Below, one piece after another: positions 1 through 7,642 of a stretch of DNA of 64,000 nt. Below the pieces are notes generated by a model. The model was not told where the DNA came from, did not search any database, and worked only from the letters and a program-made list of their open reading frames with translations. Each line of letters begins with the position of its first letter. Positions within the stretch are counted from its first letter, which is position 1. This DNA is from RGIG5612 sp045627365. Its GTDB lineage: Bacteria; Bacillota; Clostridia; Lachnospirales; Lachnospiraceae. Where the stretch lies: the NCBI GenBank assembly GCA_045627365.1, contig JAZQNN010000009.1:1-64000 (forward strand), written 5' to 3'. Both the position numbers and the translations under genes were made by a program.

Positions 1-185
1 CCGATGCGCCTCTTATCATCGCAGGTGAAGATGACAAACGTGTTCCCATCGAGCGTTCTCTTGCACTTTCCGAATGTTTCCCGGGCGGCTGTCAGGTGCA
101 GTCTGTTGCCGGGCTATCGCATAATGAATTCTCACGCGATGACCGCGTGCTCGCGATTATTGATGAATATCTGAAGGGTGAATAA
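1..185 (+). CDS. Alpha/beta hydrolase, C-terminal fragment (gene starts before the window)
   Basis: An open frame enters from the left edge and stops with TAA at 183-185. The 60 visible residues include the strand-plus-acid segment LIIAGEDDKRVP and then a GLSHNEF segment. This is the usual C-terminal layout of alpha/beta hydrolases: the catalytic acid follows a hydrophobic strand, and the catalytic histidine sits about 30-40 residues later. The nucleophile region lies outside the window, so substrate cannot be inferred. The gene converges with the tRNA unit on the other strand, and both appear to share the hairpin at 227-267. Confidence 0.7.
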   Translation, partial: DAPLIIAGEDDKRVPIERSLALSECFPGGCQVQSVAGLSHNEFSRDDRVLAIIDEYLKGE

Positions 186-226
186 CGCCCACGCCCCCGG
201 TGTCTCGGGTTCATTTCATTTCTCTT

Positions 227-267
227 ACTAACAAAAAACGGAGCCCTTCGGACTCCGTTTTTGTTAG
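227..267. terminator. Bidirectional intrinsic terminator between hydrolase and tRNA genes
   Basis: A long stem pairs ACTAACAAAAAACGGAG (227-243) with CTCCGTTTTTGTTAGT (253-268), with one bulged A and a TTCG-containing loop. It gives a U-rich 3' side on both strands. It sits directly after the hydrolase stop and directly after the 3' end of the tRNA-Met gene. Confidence 0.85.
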
Positions 268-341
268 TAGCGGGAGGGGGATTTGAACCCTCGACACCGC
301 GGGTATGAACCGCGTGCTCTAGCCAACTGAGCTATCCCGCC
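268..341 (-). tRNA. tRNA-Met (CAU), elongator type
   Basis: On the minus strand a 74-nt cloverleaf can be folded by eye. The acceptor stem is GGCGGGA/TCCCGCT (first pair G-T), the anticodon stem is CGCGG/CCGCG, the loop is TTCATAC with anticodon CAT, and the T-arm carries GGTTCAAATCC. The anticodon stem lacks the GGG/CCC run of initiator tRNA and the first acceptor position is paired, so this is an elongator-type tRNA-Met. A tRNA-Ile with lysidine-modified CAU cannot be fully excluded. The 3' CCA is not encoded. It is co-transcribed with tRNA-Val just upstream on the same strand. Confidence 0.93.
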
Positions 342-357
342 ATATTCGGTTAAATTA

Positions 358-430
358 TGGGGCCTATAGGGCTCGAACCTATGACCCCCTGCTTGTAAGG
401 CAGGTGCTCTCCCAGCTGAGCTAAGACCCC
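358..430 (-). tRNA. tRNA-Val (UAC)
   Basis: A 73-nt cloverleaf on the minus strand. The acceptor stem is GGGGTCT/AGGCCCC, the anticodon stem is CCTGC/GCAGG with loop CTTACAA (anticodon TAC, reads GTA valine codons), and the T-loop sequence is GGTTCGAGCC. CCA is not encoded. It lies 16 nt upstream of tRNA-Met and 23 nt downstream of a strong promoter, so the two form one short transcription unit. Confidence 0.95.
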
Positions 431-453
431 ATACGTTTTTAACACGCTCAGTT

Positions 454-482
454 AGTTTAATCAACAAAAGCCGAATTGTCAA
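454..482 (-). promoter_or_regulatory. SigA-type promoter of the tRNA-Val/tRNA-Met unit
   Basis: Reading the minus strand: TTGACA (482-477), a 17-nt spacer, then TAAACT (459-454). The perfect -35 and spacing suit a highly expressed stable RNA unit. Nothing else recognisable lies between this promoter and the terminator at 624. Confidence 0.85.
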
Positions 483-623
483 CAACAATTTTTAAAGATT
501 CCGTTTTTCTGAGTCGGACATCCATTTTTCGTTGGCCGGTTTGCCGTGTTTACCATTTTATCAGCTTTGTTGGGCCTGCTTGGCAAACCGTGCCGCAAAA
601 GAAGGCAGCTACTCCACAGGTGG

Positions 624-655
624 TCAAAAAAAGGACCGCCTTTAAGGCGGTCCTT
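624..655 (-). terminator. Intrinsic terminator after the cupin gene
   Basis: Hairpin AAGGACCGCC (631-640), loop TTTAA, GGCGGTCCTT (646-655). On the minus strand it is followed by a T-run from 630 down to 626. It lies about 20 nt after the stop codon of the cupin gene. Confidence 0.9.
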
Positions 656-675
656 CATGGTCTTATTAAGTAAGA

Positions 676-1056
676 TTACTCAACGATCATAACAACGAGC
701 ATATCAGCGCAGCCCTTGCTGGTAACACGGATGCCTCTGAAAGCGCCCTTAGCGAAATGAACAGAGTCGCCAGGATTCATAACGAACTCTTCCTCAGCGA
801 TAACTTCGCCGTCTTCACCGGTCTTGCCTGATGCAGAAACAGGGATAGTGATCTGTCCGCTTACGCAGAAGTAGATCATTTCGAAGTTAGCTTCACGAAT
901 GAATGCGCCGCCGTTTGGCAGGAAATGGGTAAGTCCCATGGTGAGCTTGCAGCCTTCCATATCTGAGAAAGTGTGAAGTCTGGTTGCCTGGCAATTATAA
1001 TGGCCTTTTCCTTCATACTCCCATGCGTCTTCAGCTTTGACATACTTGTACAACAT
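676..1056 (-). CDS. Small single-domain cupin protein
   Basis: 126 residues. The C-terminal half has the cupin beta-barrel pattern: a strand with EMIYFCVSGQITIPV, an acidic turn with GEDGE, then EEFVMNPGDSVHFAKGAFRG, resembling the second cupin motif (PGDxxHxP). The usual first-motif histidines are mostly absent, with only glutamate and asparagine-type candidates, so metal binding and catalysis are uncertain. Small stand-alone cupins of this kind are found widely in Clostridia without an assigned reaction. The start is supported by AGGAGG seven bases before the ATG. It is a monocistronic unit between its own promoter and terminator. The product name rests on fold pattern only. Confidence 0.72.
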   Translation of the reverse strand: MLYKYVKAEDAWEYEGKGHYNCQATRLHTFSDMEGCKLTMGLTHFLPNGGAFIREANFEMIYFCVSGQITIPVSASGKTGEDGEVIAEEEFVMNPGDSVHFAKGAFRGIRVTSKGCADMLVVMIVE

Positions 1057-1133
1057 TTCAAATTCCTCCTGATGATGAAATTATAAGTTTTTATAGATTC
1101 CTGCCCATAAAGCAGATATTTATACCAACGTCA

Positions 1134-1162
1134 AATATACCACAATGTATGTAAATAAACAA
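1134..1162 (-). promoter_or_regulatory. Candidate promoter of the cupin gene
   Basis: Minus strand TTGTTT (1162-1157), 17-nt spacer, TATATT (1139-1134). The -10 is good and the -35 weak. It lies about 78 nt before the cupin start, in the only intergenic gap available for a promoter. Confidence 0.42.
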
Positions 1163-1172
1163 GCCGATTTGA

Positions 1173-1748
1173 TCAATAAACCATCAGAAGCTCGATACTT
1201 ACAACCACGTCGTCCTGAAGGATGACCTGCATCTGTGTGTCGCCGCGGACATAAGTCAGCTTGCTGAGTTCTTCTGTGTAATCTGTGCCATAGAGCTGCT
1301 CAACGGTTGCCCTGTCGTCACCGAGTGAAAGTCCCTCTTCTGTGAAAACATTCGGACTGAGGAAATAGATATCGAAAACCAGTTCTGTACCGGTGCTGGC
1401 ATTAACAATAACCTCTATGTCTTCGCCGTATGTGTATATTGTATCGTTTCCTTCATACGCGCAGCTGGCAACTGAATATGAATCATCGGCTAAAGCTATC
1501 ATTTCCTCGCTGATCGGCTGTCCCGGAACGAGTTTAGCACCTTTATACTTGTAGAAGAATACATCACCCGACTCCTCGCCTGCTGCCGCATTCTGCTCCT
1601 CAGTTGTTTCCTCTTCAAGCGTTTCTGTCGTGGTAGTTGCTTTGGTTATTTTTCGTTCGTCTTTGCCCTCTTCAACATCTTTTGAGCCGCATGCTGCCAG
1701 GCATAAAGCCATAATGCATATCAATAACAACGCTACTGTTTTTTTCAT
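1173..1748 (-). CDS. Putative lipoprotein of unknown function
   Basis: 191 residues. It begins with a lipoprotein signal (MKKTVALLLICIMALCLAAC, Cys20 as the lipidated residue), followed by a Thr/Glu-rich linker to about residue 55. The globular part after that has no family I recognise. It has repeated segments about Tyr/Gly geometry such as YGEDIEVIV and VLFDIYF-like strands, suggesting a beta-rich fold. It is expected on the outer face of the membrane. It is the last gene of an envelope operon with the SGNH-like, transglutaminase-like and CPBP genes upstream. GAGGTG about seven bases before the ATG supports the start. No terminator is evident directly after it. Confidence 0.75.
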   Translation of the reverse strand: MKKTVALLLICIMALCLAACGSKDVEEGKDERKITKATTTTETLEEETTEEQNAAAGEESGDVFFYKYKGAKLVPGQPISEEMIALADDSYSVASCAYEGNDTIYTYGEDIEVIVNASTGTELVFDIYFLSPNVFTEEGLSLGDDRATVEQLYGTDYTEELSKLTYVRGDTQMQVILQDDVVVSIELLMVY

Positions 1749-1768
1749 CTTAACACCTCTGTTTTATT

Positions 1769-2800
1769 TTATTCAGCCATTTTGGCCGCCTCATATTTGT
1801 CGGTCAGTTCATCATAAAGCGCACTCAGTTCCGCGTCAGCCCGGTGATCTTCAAGACCGTGTTCATCCGCCAGAATGTCCGCAAAATATGCCGAAAACTT
1901 CTCTGCTCCGTACAGGTTCAGATGCTGGCCCTGATCGATAGTATCCTGAGTAAAATCGATTCCGATCTCATCGATCAGCGCTGCGAAATTGTAGTATGAC
2001 AGTCCGTTTTCCTCGGCGTATTCCGCTATCTGATCACTGTACTCATCGTACCAATACGGATATGCTCTCGGCGCCTTAAAGAGGATCAGATCGATGTCAT
2101 TAGCTTTACATAACTCAGTGATCTTCTCCAGATATTCCCAGCAGTTATCGCTGAACGAATAATCCGCCAGCGGTCTTTTGGCCGGAAGCGATGTAAGCGG
2201 GTTAACGACCTTGCTCATCAGATAGCCATTGTAGGTCGTGTCCTTTCTCTTAAAAAGGTATTCAAAGTCCTCGTCCTTTAGTTCCGTTATTCTCGTGTGA
2301 TATCTCAGAACCGGGAAAATGTAATCCCAAACGGTTTCCCCTTCGGTCAAAGATGCTTTGACCATCCTGTATTTGGTCGGCGACCATTTGAGCTTATCTA
2401 TTGCCAGACGGTTATATGCCTCGTTATCCTGGAAAGGCTCGCGCATCGGATTCACTGTCACCACTACCGCCTTGGGAGTCTCATACCTGAGGGTTTCCTC
2501 GAGGATATAATACTCCTGCCACATCATCATCTGAGACGCGCCGCGTACATACGAGGTGATGCCCTTCTCCTGCCAGAGCACGACCGGAGAAAAATTCGAG
2601 TACACTTCGCAGTCACCGATAAAGATCACATCATGCTCTCCTGCCTCCTCGTAATACTGAGACAGCATACTTCCTTCTACAAGATCGGTCATGTACTTGG
2701 GCTGGACCAGCCTGTTCAGAAGCCAGAACGCCGCTGCGAAAACCACTACAGTCGCCGCAATGATGATTATTCTTTTTGCTTTCGTTTTTTTGTGCTGCAT
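1769..2800 (-). CDS. Membrane-anchored SGNH/GDSL-like protein with Cys at the nucleophile position
   Basis: 343 residues. A basic N-terminus and one membrane helix (about residues 11-28) precede an extracellular domain. Block I reads FIGDCEVYSNFSP (residues 60-72), where SGNH hydrolases normally have GDS or GSS, so Cys64 replaces the nucleophilic serine. The C-terminal block DQGQHLNLYGAEKFS supplies the Asp-x-x-His pair expected for the rest of the triad. The layout resembles DltD/AlgX-like acyl-transfer proteins acting on surface polymers. Whether this one is a thiol-based acyl-transferase, a hydrolase or inactive cannot be told from sequence. It lies 15 nt after the transglutaminase-like lipoprotein gene, so a shared role in envelope modification is inferred. 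Confidence 0.7.
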   Translation of the reverse strand: MQHKKTKAKRIIIIAATVVVFAAAFWLLNRLVQPKYMTDLVEGSMLSQYYEEAGEHDVIFIGDCEVYSNFSPVVLWQEKGITSYVRGASQMMMWQEYYILEETLRYETPKAVVVTVNPMREPFQDNEAYNRLAIDKLKWSPTKYRMVKASLTEGETVWDYIFPVLRYHTRITELKDEDFEYLFKRKDTTYNGYLMSKVVNPLTSLPAKRPLADYSFSDNCWEYLEKITELCKANDIDLILFKAPRAYPYWYDEYSDQIAEYAEENGLSYYNFAALIDEIGIDFTQDTIDQGQHLNLYGAEKFSAYFADILADEHGLEDHRADAELSALYDELTDKYEAAKMAE

Positions 2801-2815
2801 TTATCGTTAATGAAT

Positions 2816-4606
2816 TTATTCTTCTTCGGATTCGTTGTTTTCTTCCTCGCTTGAAGGCTCCGTCGGCTCCTCACCTGAATGTTCGGTCGGTTCTTCTTCC
2901 GAAGGCTCTGAAGGTTCTTCGCCTGAAGGCTCAGTCGGGTCTTCTTCTGAAGGTTCGGTCTCCTCCGTGCTTTCAGTCTCTTTATTATTTGGGTTATTCG
3001 GATCATCCGGTCCATAACCCGGGTCATCGCCGCATGCAGGATATGCGCTGCGGTTCCAGTCACGCTGAACACCGTTATTGACCAATGTTGCGTATCTTTG
3101 CGCGTCATTCATCAGATCATATGTCTGATGAATACCCGGAGTAGCGTCAATATGCATCCATCCGGATCCGGTCATGACCAGACACCAATAGTGTCCCGGC
3201 ACACCACCCGATCTTGGGAAGCCTATGATCTGAGCAGAATACCCCTTGACCTGCAGAAGTCTTAACAGGCAATAGGCATGGACTACACAGTCTCCTGACT
3301 TCTGAGTAAATCCGTACCAAACAGGATCAGAACCGCCGTCAGACGGGCCATACGCAATGGTGTTGCAGACAAAATTCTTTATCGAAACGAGGTCAGAGCC
3401 GCACTGAGCTGCCATTTGCCTAACGAGCTCATTCGTATCTTCACTGTCGTGATTAACAGTTACAGTCCTCTTTACAAATGTCGTATTGCCCATCGGGTCC
3501 TGGGATGTGTATCTGATGTAATACGTTCCCGCTTTGTCTGAATTGAATGCGGATGAATCGCACGTTACGCTGCACTCTCCGAACTTGGCATCGTACGCGT
3601 ATACTCCGGACATGAAATCAGGTGACGTATATTTGTCAACGCTCATATCCCAAAGGCCGCTGATCTGCGGGCCAACGTCATCTTCCTTTACGACAAGATT
3701 AACAGACGCTTTCGTTTCATTTCCGGAAGGATCTTTGGACACAAATTTGACAGGATAGGTTCCTATTGTGCCGAATTTGATGTCACCGGTCATCGTAACC
3801 TCAGTGACCTCTGAAACGTCCCAGTCTACATCGATAAAATCTTCCTGTGTGCAGGTCTCCCACTCGTACAGATATACATCATGGACTTTCAGAGTAGGTG
3901 CTACCGTATCCTTAACGATGACCTTGCATGTTGCGGTCTTTCCCTGAAAAGTACTCTTGATCTCATATTCGCCGACGCCTGATTCGTTGATTTTATCGAT
4001 ATCTTCCTGATCAATCAGATTCTTATTTGCCTTCTTGCTGAGAAGTAGGTCTGTTACACTGAGTTTATCTCCGAGTTCGAGTATGTACTCGTCTTTAATC
4101 CAGATATATTTGAGGACGCTCTTGCCTTTTGTCTCATTGCCGGAGGCGTCGGTGACAACTATCTCCACCTCAAAGTCCTCATATTCGCCTGTCGGATTTA
4201 TCTTGGATACAAAGCTTGCGGTCGTTTCCGAAAAATCCTCGACCGATTCGATAAAATCGTTGGGATCCGGCTTGTAATCGACATCACGGGTGATTGATTT
4301 GGCGAATTTAACCTTAGGAGCAGTGGTGTCAACGACCGTAAGAGTAACGGTCTCTATCTTTTTGCCATATGAAAGACGGATTCTGGTCTTGCCCACAGTC
4401 TCAAGACTGATCGTTGAAGGGTCCGTATCAAATCCTGCCTTATCAGGATTAGCATTTTCGTTTAAGAAATCATCTATTCCAATACTTTCCGTACCCAGCT
4501 CAACCGTCAGGTCGTGGAACATAGGTTCTTTATTCTTCTTACATGCTGACAGACAGCACAGAATGCCCAGGCATATTATCAGGCATATCCAGCCTTTTCT
4601 TTTCAT
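2816..4606 (-). CDS. Lipoprotein with Ig-like repeats, transglutaminase-like domain and acidic tail
   Basis: 596 residues. The signal peptide ends in a lipobox (LSAC, Cys22). Residues about 30-390 hold four or five bacterial Ig-like modules with recurring VxDTxAP and GTYxIxYTSxD patterns. Residues about 395-500 form a transglutaminase/protease-like domain with GDCVVHAYC (Cys440), GHYWCLV (His472) and HIDATPG (Asp487), a full Cys-His-Asp triad in the right order. The last 54 residues are a low-complexity Glu/Pro/Ser/Thr tail. The protein should sit on the outer membrane face, with the Ig modules as a spacer. Substrate is unknown; peptidoglycan or surface protein cross-linking or cleavage are possible. 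It is co-transcribed with its neighbours at gaps of 15-18 nt. Confidence 0.82.
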   Translation of the reverse strand: MKRKGWICLIICLGILCCLSACKKNKEPMFHDLTVELGTESIGIDDFLNENANPDKAGFDTDPSTISLETVGKTRIRLSYGKKIETVTLTVVDTTAPKVKFAKSITRDVDYKPDPNDFIESVEDFSETTASFVSKINPTGEYEDFEVEIVVTDASGNETKGKSVLKYIWIKDEYILELGDKLSVTDLLLSKKANKNLIDQEDIDKINESGVGEYEIKSTFQGKTATCKVIVKDTVAPTLKVHDVYLYEWETCTQEDFIDVDWDVSEVTEVTMTGDIKFGTIGTYPVKFVSKDPSGNETKASVNLVVKEDDVGPQISGLWDMSVDKYTSPDFMSGVYAYDAKFGECSVTCDSSAFNSDKAGTYYIRYTSQDPMGNTTFVKRTVTVNHDSEDTNELVRQMAAQCGSDLVSIKNFVCNTIAYGPSDGGSDPVWYGFTQKSGDCVVHAYCLLRLLQVKGYSAQIIGFPRSGGVPGHYWCLVMTGSGWMHIDATPGIHQTYDLMNDAQRYATLVNNGVQRDWNRSAYPACGDDPGYGPDDPNNPNNKETESTEETEPSEEDPTEPSGEEPSEPSEEEPTEHSGEEPTEPSSEEENNESEEE

Positions 4607-4624
4607 CAGTATTGCCTCTTTTCT

Positions 4625-5407
4625 TCAGAGTTCAACCTTTCGGATGACTCCCAAATATATCCCCGCGGCGCCGGCCGCGCAAATGACCATCACCAGTATA
4701 TATAGCCAGCCAAACGGATAGCTCAGTCCTGTCAGTGTCAGCACTACAGCCACTGCGTTGGCTGCCGCGTGCATTGCAATGCATGCCCAGAGGTTTCGGA
4801 ACTTTTCATACACCAGACAGAGCAATATACCGAAAAATAATGCGTAAACACCTTGCGCAAGGTTCAGATGATATGCGCCGAAAAGCACACCACTTGCGAT
4901 CGCCGAGATCCAGAAGCCTGCATATTTGCGGGTTCTGTTGAATACAAGCCCCCTGAAGCAGATCTCCTCTGCCACAGGCACGACGATCACAGTCTGAAGT
5001 ATCGTTGCCACCACCCCGTCTGAGAAAATGGATTGCTCGGTCCGGGAATAGCTGCCTAAAATCCCATCAAGCGGAAGAAGCGATACCAGAAGGCTCAGCG
5101 CGTGTCCGGCAAGAATCCCGAATGCACAGATCGCGATGAAATATCTGCCGTTTTCCGGCAAATACTTCGACGAAATGACAAAATCTCTTTTGTAAAAAAA
5201 GAGGTACAGAATCACTCCGCCAAGAAGCGCGCCACCCATTGCGATATAGTTGTTGTTCGCACTCATAAAAGCATCAGCCCCAAATGGGTCCGCTGATGCC
5301 GATATGTATGTTAACAACACTATGAAATAAGATAACACGATCAGCCCAAGAAGGATCAGCGGAGGGTAAATGATCCTCCAGATCCTTTTGGGTATACTTT
5401 CATACAT
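4625..5407 (-). CDS. CPBP-family intramembrane glutamic-type protease
   Basis: 260 residues with about eight membrane helices. The three conserved family motifs are present in order: EEICFR (Glu147-Glu148, Arg152), FGAYH (His180) and HAAAN (His213, Asn217). CPBP (Abi) proteins are membrane-embedded proteases; in Gram-positive bacteria they are linked to bacteriocin self-immunity and to processing of membrane or secreted proteins. The position between a small membrane protein gene and a secreted transglutaminase-like lipoprotein suggests an envelope role, but no bacteriocin gene is visible nearby. The start is two codons from the neighbouring stop at 5409, so translational coupling is likely. 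Confidence 0.88.
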   Translation of the reverse strand: MYESIPKRIWRIIYPPLILLGLIVLSYFIVLLTYISASADPFGADAFMSANNNYIAMGGALLGGVILYLFFYKRDFVISSKYLPENGRYFIAICAFGILAGHALSLLVSLLPLDGILGSYSRTEQSIFSDGVVATILQTVIVVPVAEEICFRGLVFNRTRKYAGFWISAIASGVLFGAYHLNLAQGVYALFFGILLCLVYEKFRNLWACIAMHAAANAVAVVLTLTGLSYPFGWLYILVMVICAAGAAGIYLGVIRKVEL

Positions 5408-5408
5408 G

Positions 5409-5576
5409 TCAACTGAAGAAGCCGTTCAGTAAAGTAATCAGGATCGCGATAACAAGCAATGTCGCAATAACGATCGCGATAATGCTGCGTGTTGTCTTTT
5501 TCTTCTTTTCCTTCTGAAGATTCTCTTTACGGTTCTTCTTCTCTTCTTTGTACTGATCAACCTTGGCCTGGCTCAT
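5409..5576 (-). CDS. Small single-pass membrane protein
   Basis: 55 residues. A highly charged Lys/Glu-rich N-terminal half, probably helical and cytoplasmic, is followed by one membrane helix (about residues 31-52) and a three-residue tail. The ATG at 5576 is chosen over upstream in-frame codons because AGAGGAG lies at the right distance and a promoter sits at 5605-5633. No family is recognised. It is the first gene of the envelope operon running to 1173 and ends almost at the start of the CPBP protease gene. A regulator or chaperone of that protease is one possibility, without direct evidence. Confidence 0.72.
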   Translation of the reverse strand: MSQAKVDQYKEEKKNRKENLQKEKKKKTTRSIIAIVIATLLVIAILITLLNGFFS

Positions 5577-5604
5577 ATCAATCTCCTCTTTATAACGTAC
5601 TTGT

Positions 5605-5633
5605 ATTTTATTTTTATAAGACAAAAAAATCAA
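5605..5633 (-). promoter_or_regulatory. SigA-type promoter of the envelope operon
   Basis: Minus strand TTGATT (5633-5628), 17-nt spacer, TAAAAT (5610-5605). It lies in the 77-nt gap after trhP2 and about 28 nt before the start of the small membrane protein gene. Confidence 0.65.
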
Positions 5634-5653
5634 GTGAACTTTCAATGAATTTG

Positions 5654-6910
5654 TCAAACAGATTTCCTGATCATATCAAAATCTTCAAGCTGAACTCCGA
5701 AATCGGCTCCGAATATCTGCCTTGCGTGCGGGCAAGATTCGATTCTGTTGCCCTCCTCATCTACAAGGCCTTTGACTGTTGCCTGAATGTTTCTTCCGTC
5801 CGGCTTCATGATCTCGATTTCGTCGCCTACGGAAAACTTATTTTTCTGCTCGAAGATATAATAATCCACTCCGTCTATCTGCCTCGTTCCGCGGCCTGCC
5901 TGGCCGAGGTATACCCACTCTTTAACGTATGTGTTGGCATCGTAGATCTGCGCTGAATTATCGGGCTTTCCGAAGAAAAATCCTGTGGTGTATTCGCGGT
6001 AGGTGCACTTGGATATCTCCTGTTTGTAAAAATCGAGCCTGCTTCTGTACAGTTCAGGATCAGCCAGATAATCGTCGATCGCCATCCTGTATGTACGGCC
6101 TACACTTGCGACATAGAGTGCGCTCTTCATACGTCCTTCGACCTTGAAGCTGTCGATACCGGCCTCGATCATCTCCGGGATATGCTCGATCATGCACAGA
6201 TCCTTCGAATTGAAGATGTATGTGCCGCGCTCATTCTCAACGACCGGCATATACTCGCCCGGCCTTGTCTCCTCCATCAGCGCGTATTTCCATCTGCACG
6301 GATGCGTACATGCGCCCATATTTGCCGAGCGTCCTGTCATGTATGCGCTCAGGAGACATCTTCCCGAATAGGAGATGCACATCGCACCGTGAATGAAGCA
6401 CTCAATCTCGCTGCCTTCCGGGATATGGCGCTTAAGGTCTGCTATCTCAGAGAGTGAAAGTTCCCTCGCGCAAACGACTCTCTTGGCCCCTTGCGCATAC
6501 CAGAAATTGTATGTCCCGTAGTTGGTGTTATTGGCCTGCGTGCTGATGTGAACGTCGATCTCAGGAAGCACCTCGCGTGCCAGACAGAAGATACCGGGAT
6601 CTGATATTATCAGCGCATCCGGCCCGACTTCTTTCAGTTCTTCAAAATAGTCTCTGGCTTCTTCAAGGTCTGCGTTGTGAGCGAGTATGTTGGCCGTGAC
6701 GTATACCTTTACACCTCTTTCATGGGCAAATCTCACGCCCTCTTTCATATCCTCTATCGAGAAATTGTGCGCACCTGCCCTGAGTGAAAAAGCTTCTCCG
6801 CCGATGTAGACAGCATCTGCGCCGTACATTACCGCTACCTTCAGTACCGGAAGCGATCCTGCCGGCATCAGAAGTTCAGGTTTTCTTGTTCTTGATTCTG
6901 ATTTATCCAT
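5654..6910 (-). CDS. trhP2: U32-family tRNA hydroxylation protein TrhP2
   Basis: 418 residues. The peptidase U32 signature is clear: ECFIHGAMCISYSGRCLLS around residues 169-187, followed by ACTHPCRW, giving the conserved cysteine set. The N-terminus (PELLMPAGSLPVLKVAVMYGADAVYIGG) is the usual U32 TIM-barrel start. Although named peptidases, the Bacillus YrrN/YrrO members (TrhP1/TrhP2) are needed with prephenate for 5-hydroxylation of uridine 34 in tRNA. Assignment to that branch is supported by the gene immediately upstream, which is the matching tRNA methyltransferase TrmR, as in the Bacillus yrrMNO cluster. Only one U32 gene is present here where Bacillus has two. Confidence 0.87.
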   Translation of the reverse strand: MDKSESRTRKPELLMPAGSLPVLKVAVMYGADAVYIGGEAFSLRAGAHNFSIEDMKEGVRFAHERGVKVYVTANILAHNADLEEARDYFEELKEVGPDALIISDPGIFCLAREVLPEIDVHISTQANNTNYGTYNFWYAQGAKRVVCARELSLSEIADLKRHIPEGSEIECFIHGAMCISYSGRCLLSAYMTGRSANMGACTHPCRWKYALMEETRPGEYMPVVENERGTYIFNSKDLCMIEHIPEMIEAGIDSFKVEGRMKSALYVASVGRTYRMAIDDYLADPELYRSRLDFYKQEISKCTYREYTTGFFFGKPDNSAQIYDANTYVKEWVYLGQAGRGTRQIDGVDYYIFEQKNKFSVGDEIEIMKPDGRNIQATVKGLVDEEGNRIESCPHARQIFGADFGVQLEDFDMIRKSV

Positions 6911-6932
6911 AACTTTCCTTTGTGATTGGCTT

Positions 6933-7571
6933 CTATTTTCTGACGCTCAGTGTGATTCCGTCGCCGATCGTTACCAGACTTGTTTCAAGCTCATCCGTGT
7001 GCTTGACCTCCCAGATAAACTCGCGCATTCTCTCGTGAATAGTCCTCTGGCGTCTCGGCGTTACAAAACGTGACTCTATTATCTCTCCATCCTGAAGCAC
7101 GTTATCCGCGATCAGGATCCCTCCTTCAGGAAGCAGCCTTAGTATATCCGAAAGCAAAGTAATATACTGCCCCTTGGCCGCGTCCAGGAATATCATGTCG
7201 TATGGTCCTTCCAGTCCGGCAAGCACCTTGACGGCATCGTCCTCGATCAGCTTTATGCGTCCTTCCAGGCCCCATGCACCGATATTTGCCTTAGCTTCGG
7301 CAATCCTCGGCGGGTAGTTTTCTATCGTTGTGATGGCGCACCGGGGTGCTGCATTTGCCATAAAGATCGCAGAATATCCGATAGCTGTTCCGATCTCCAG
7401 GATCCTTGCGGGACGCTTCATCTCAAGTATGACTTTAAGAAAGCTTTCCATCTCACGACGGATGATCGGCACATCATTCTCGGCAGCATACCGGCGAAGC
7501 TCTTCCAGCTTGGCATCCGGCTCCTGCTCCAGTGAGTGGATATATGAAGTTATGTTACCGTCTACGATCAT
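6933..7571 (-). CDS. trmR: tRNA 5-hydroxyuridine methyltransferase TrmR (O-methyltransferase)
   Basis: 212 residues from the ATG at 7571. The class I SAM-binding core is visible: ILEIGTAIGYSAIFMA (motif I), then TTIENYP, a YDMIFLDAAKGQY motif and GGILIADNVLQDG, the metal-dependent catechol-type O-methyltransferase pattern shared by YrrM. The enzyme is expected to convert ho5U34 to mo5U34 in tRNA, following the hydroxylation step of the adjacent U32 protein. A longer frame starts with TTG at 7613, but that codon lies inside a terminator hairpin (7579-7618), so the shorter form is chosen; GAGG precedes it closely. Confidence 0.86.
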   Translation of the reverse strand: MIVDGNITSYIHSLEQEPDAKLEELRRYAAENDVPIIRREMESFLKVILEMKRPARILEIGTAIGYSAIFMANAAPRCAITTIENYPPRIAEAKANIGAWGLEGRIKLIEDDAVKVLAGLEGPYDMIFLDAAKGQYITLLSDILRLLPEGGILIADNVLQDGEIIESRFVTPRRQRTIHERMREFIWEVKHTDELETSLVTIGDGITLSVRK

Positions 7572-7578
7572 TTTCCTC

Positions 7579-7618
7579 AAATAAAACAACAGGATTGTCA
7601 CGAGCCGCAACAATCCTG
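7579..7618 (-). terminator. Intrinsic terminator between the MltG-like gene and trmR
   Basis: Arms CAGGATTGT (7590-7598) and ACAATCCTG (7610-7618) pair perfectly. On the minus strand they are followed by TTGTTTTATTT. The hairpin lies 24 nt after the stop of the MltG-like gene. Because it overlaps any upstream start for trmR, it also argues for the ATG at 7571. Confidence 0.75.
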
Positions 7619-7642
7619 ATGTTATCCGTTTTCAGTTTTCGG

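Noticed and set aside
268..341. Initiator tRNA-Met
   Set aside because: Anticodon stem lacks the GGG/CCC run and the first acceptor position is paired, so it is elongator type.
476..673. 65-codon plus-strand frame after the tRNA genes
   Set aside because: No ribosome-binding site or recognisable product; it overlaps the tRNA promoter and the cupin terminator.
2835..3017. Ser/Glu/Gly-rich plus-strand frame opposite the acidic tail of the transglutaminase-like protein
   Set aside because: It is the complement of a low-complexity coding repeat, without its own start signals.
6933..7613. Longer trmR start (TTG at 7613)
   Set aside because: It would lie inside a terminator hairpin and adds a hydrophobic stretch not typical of the family.
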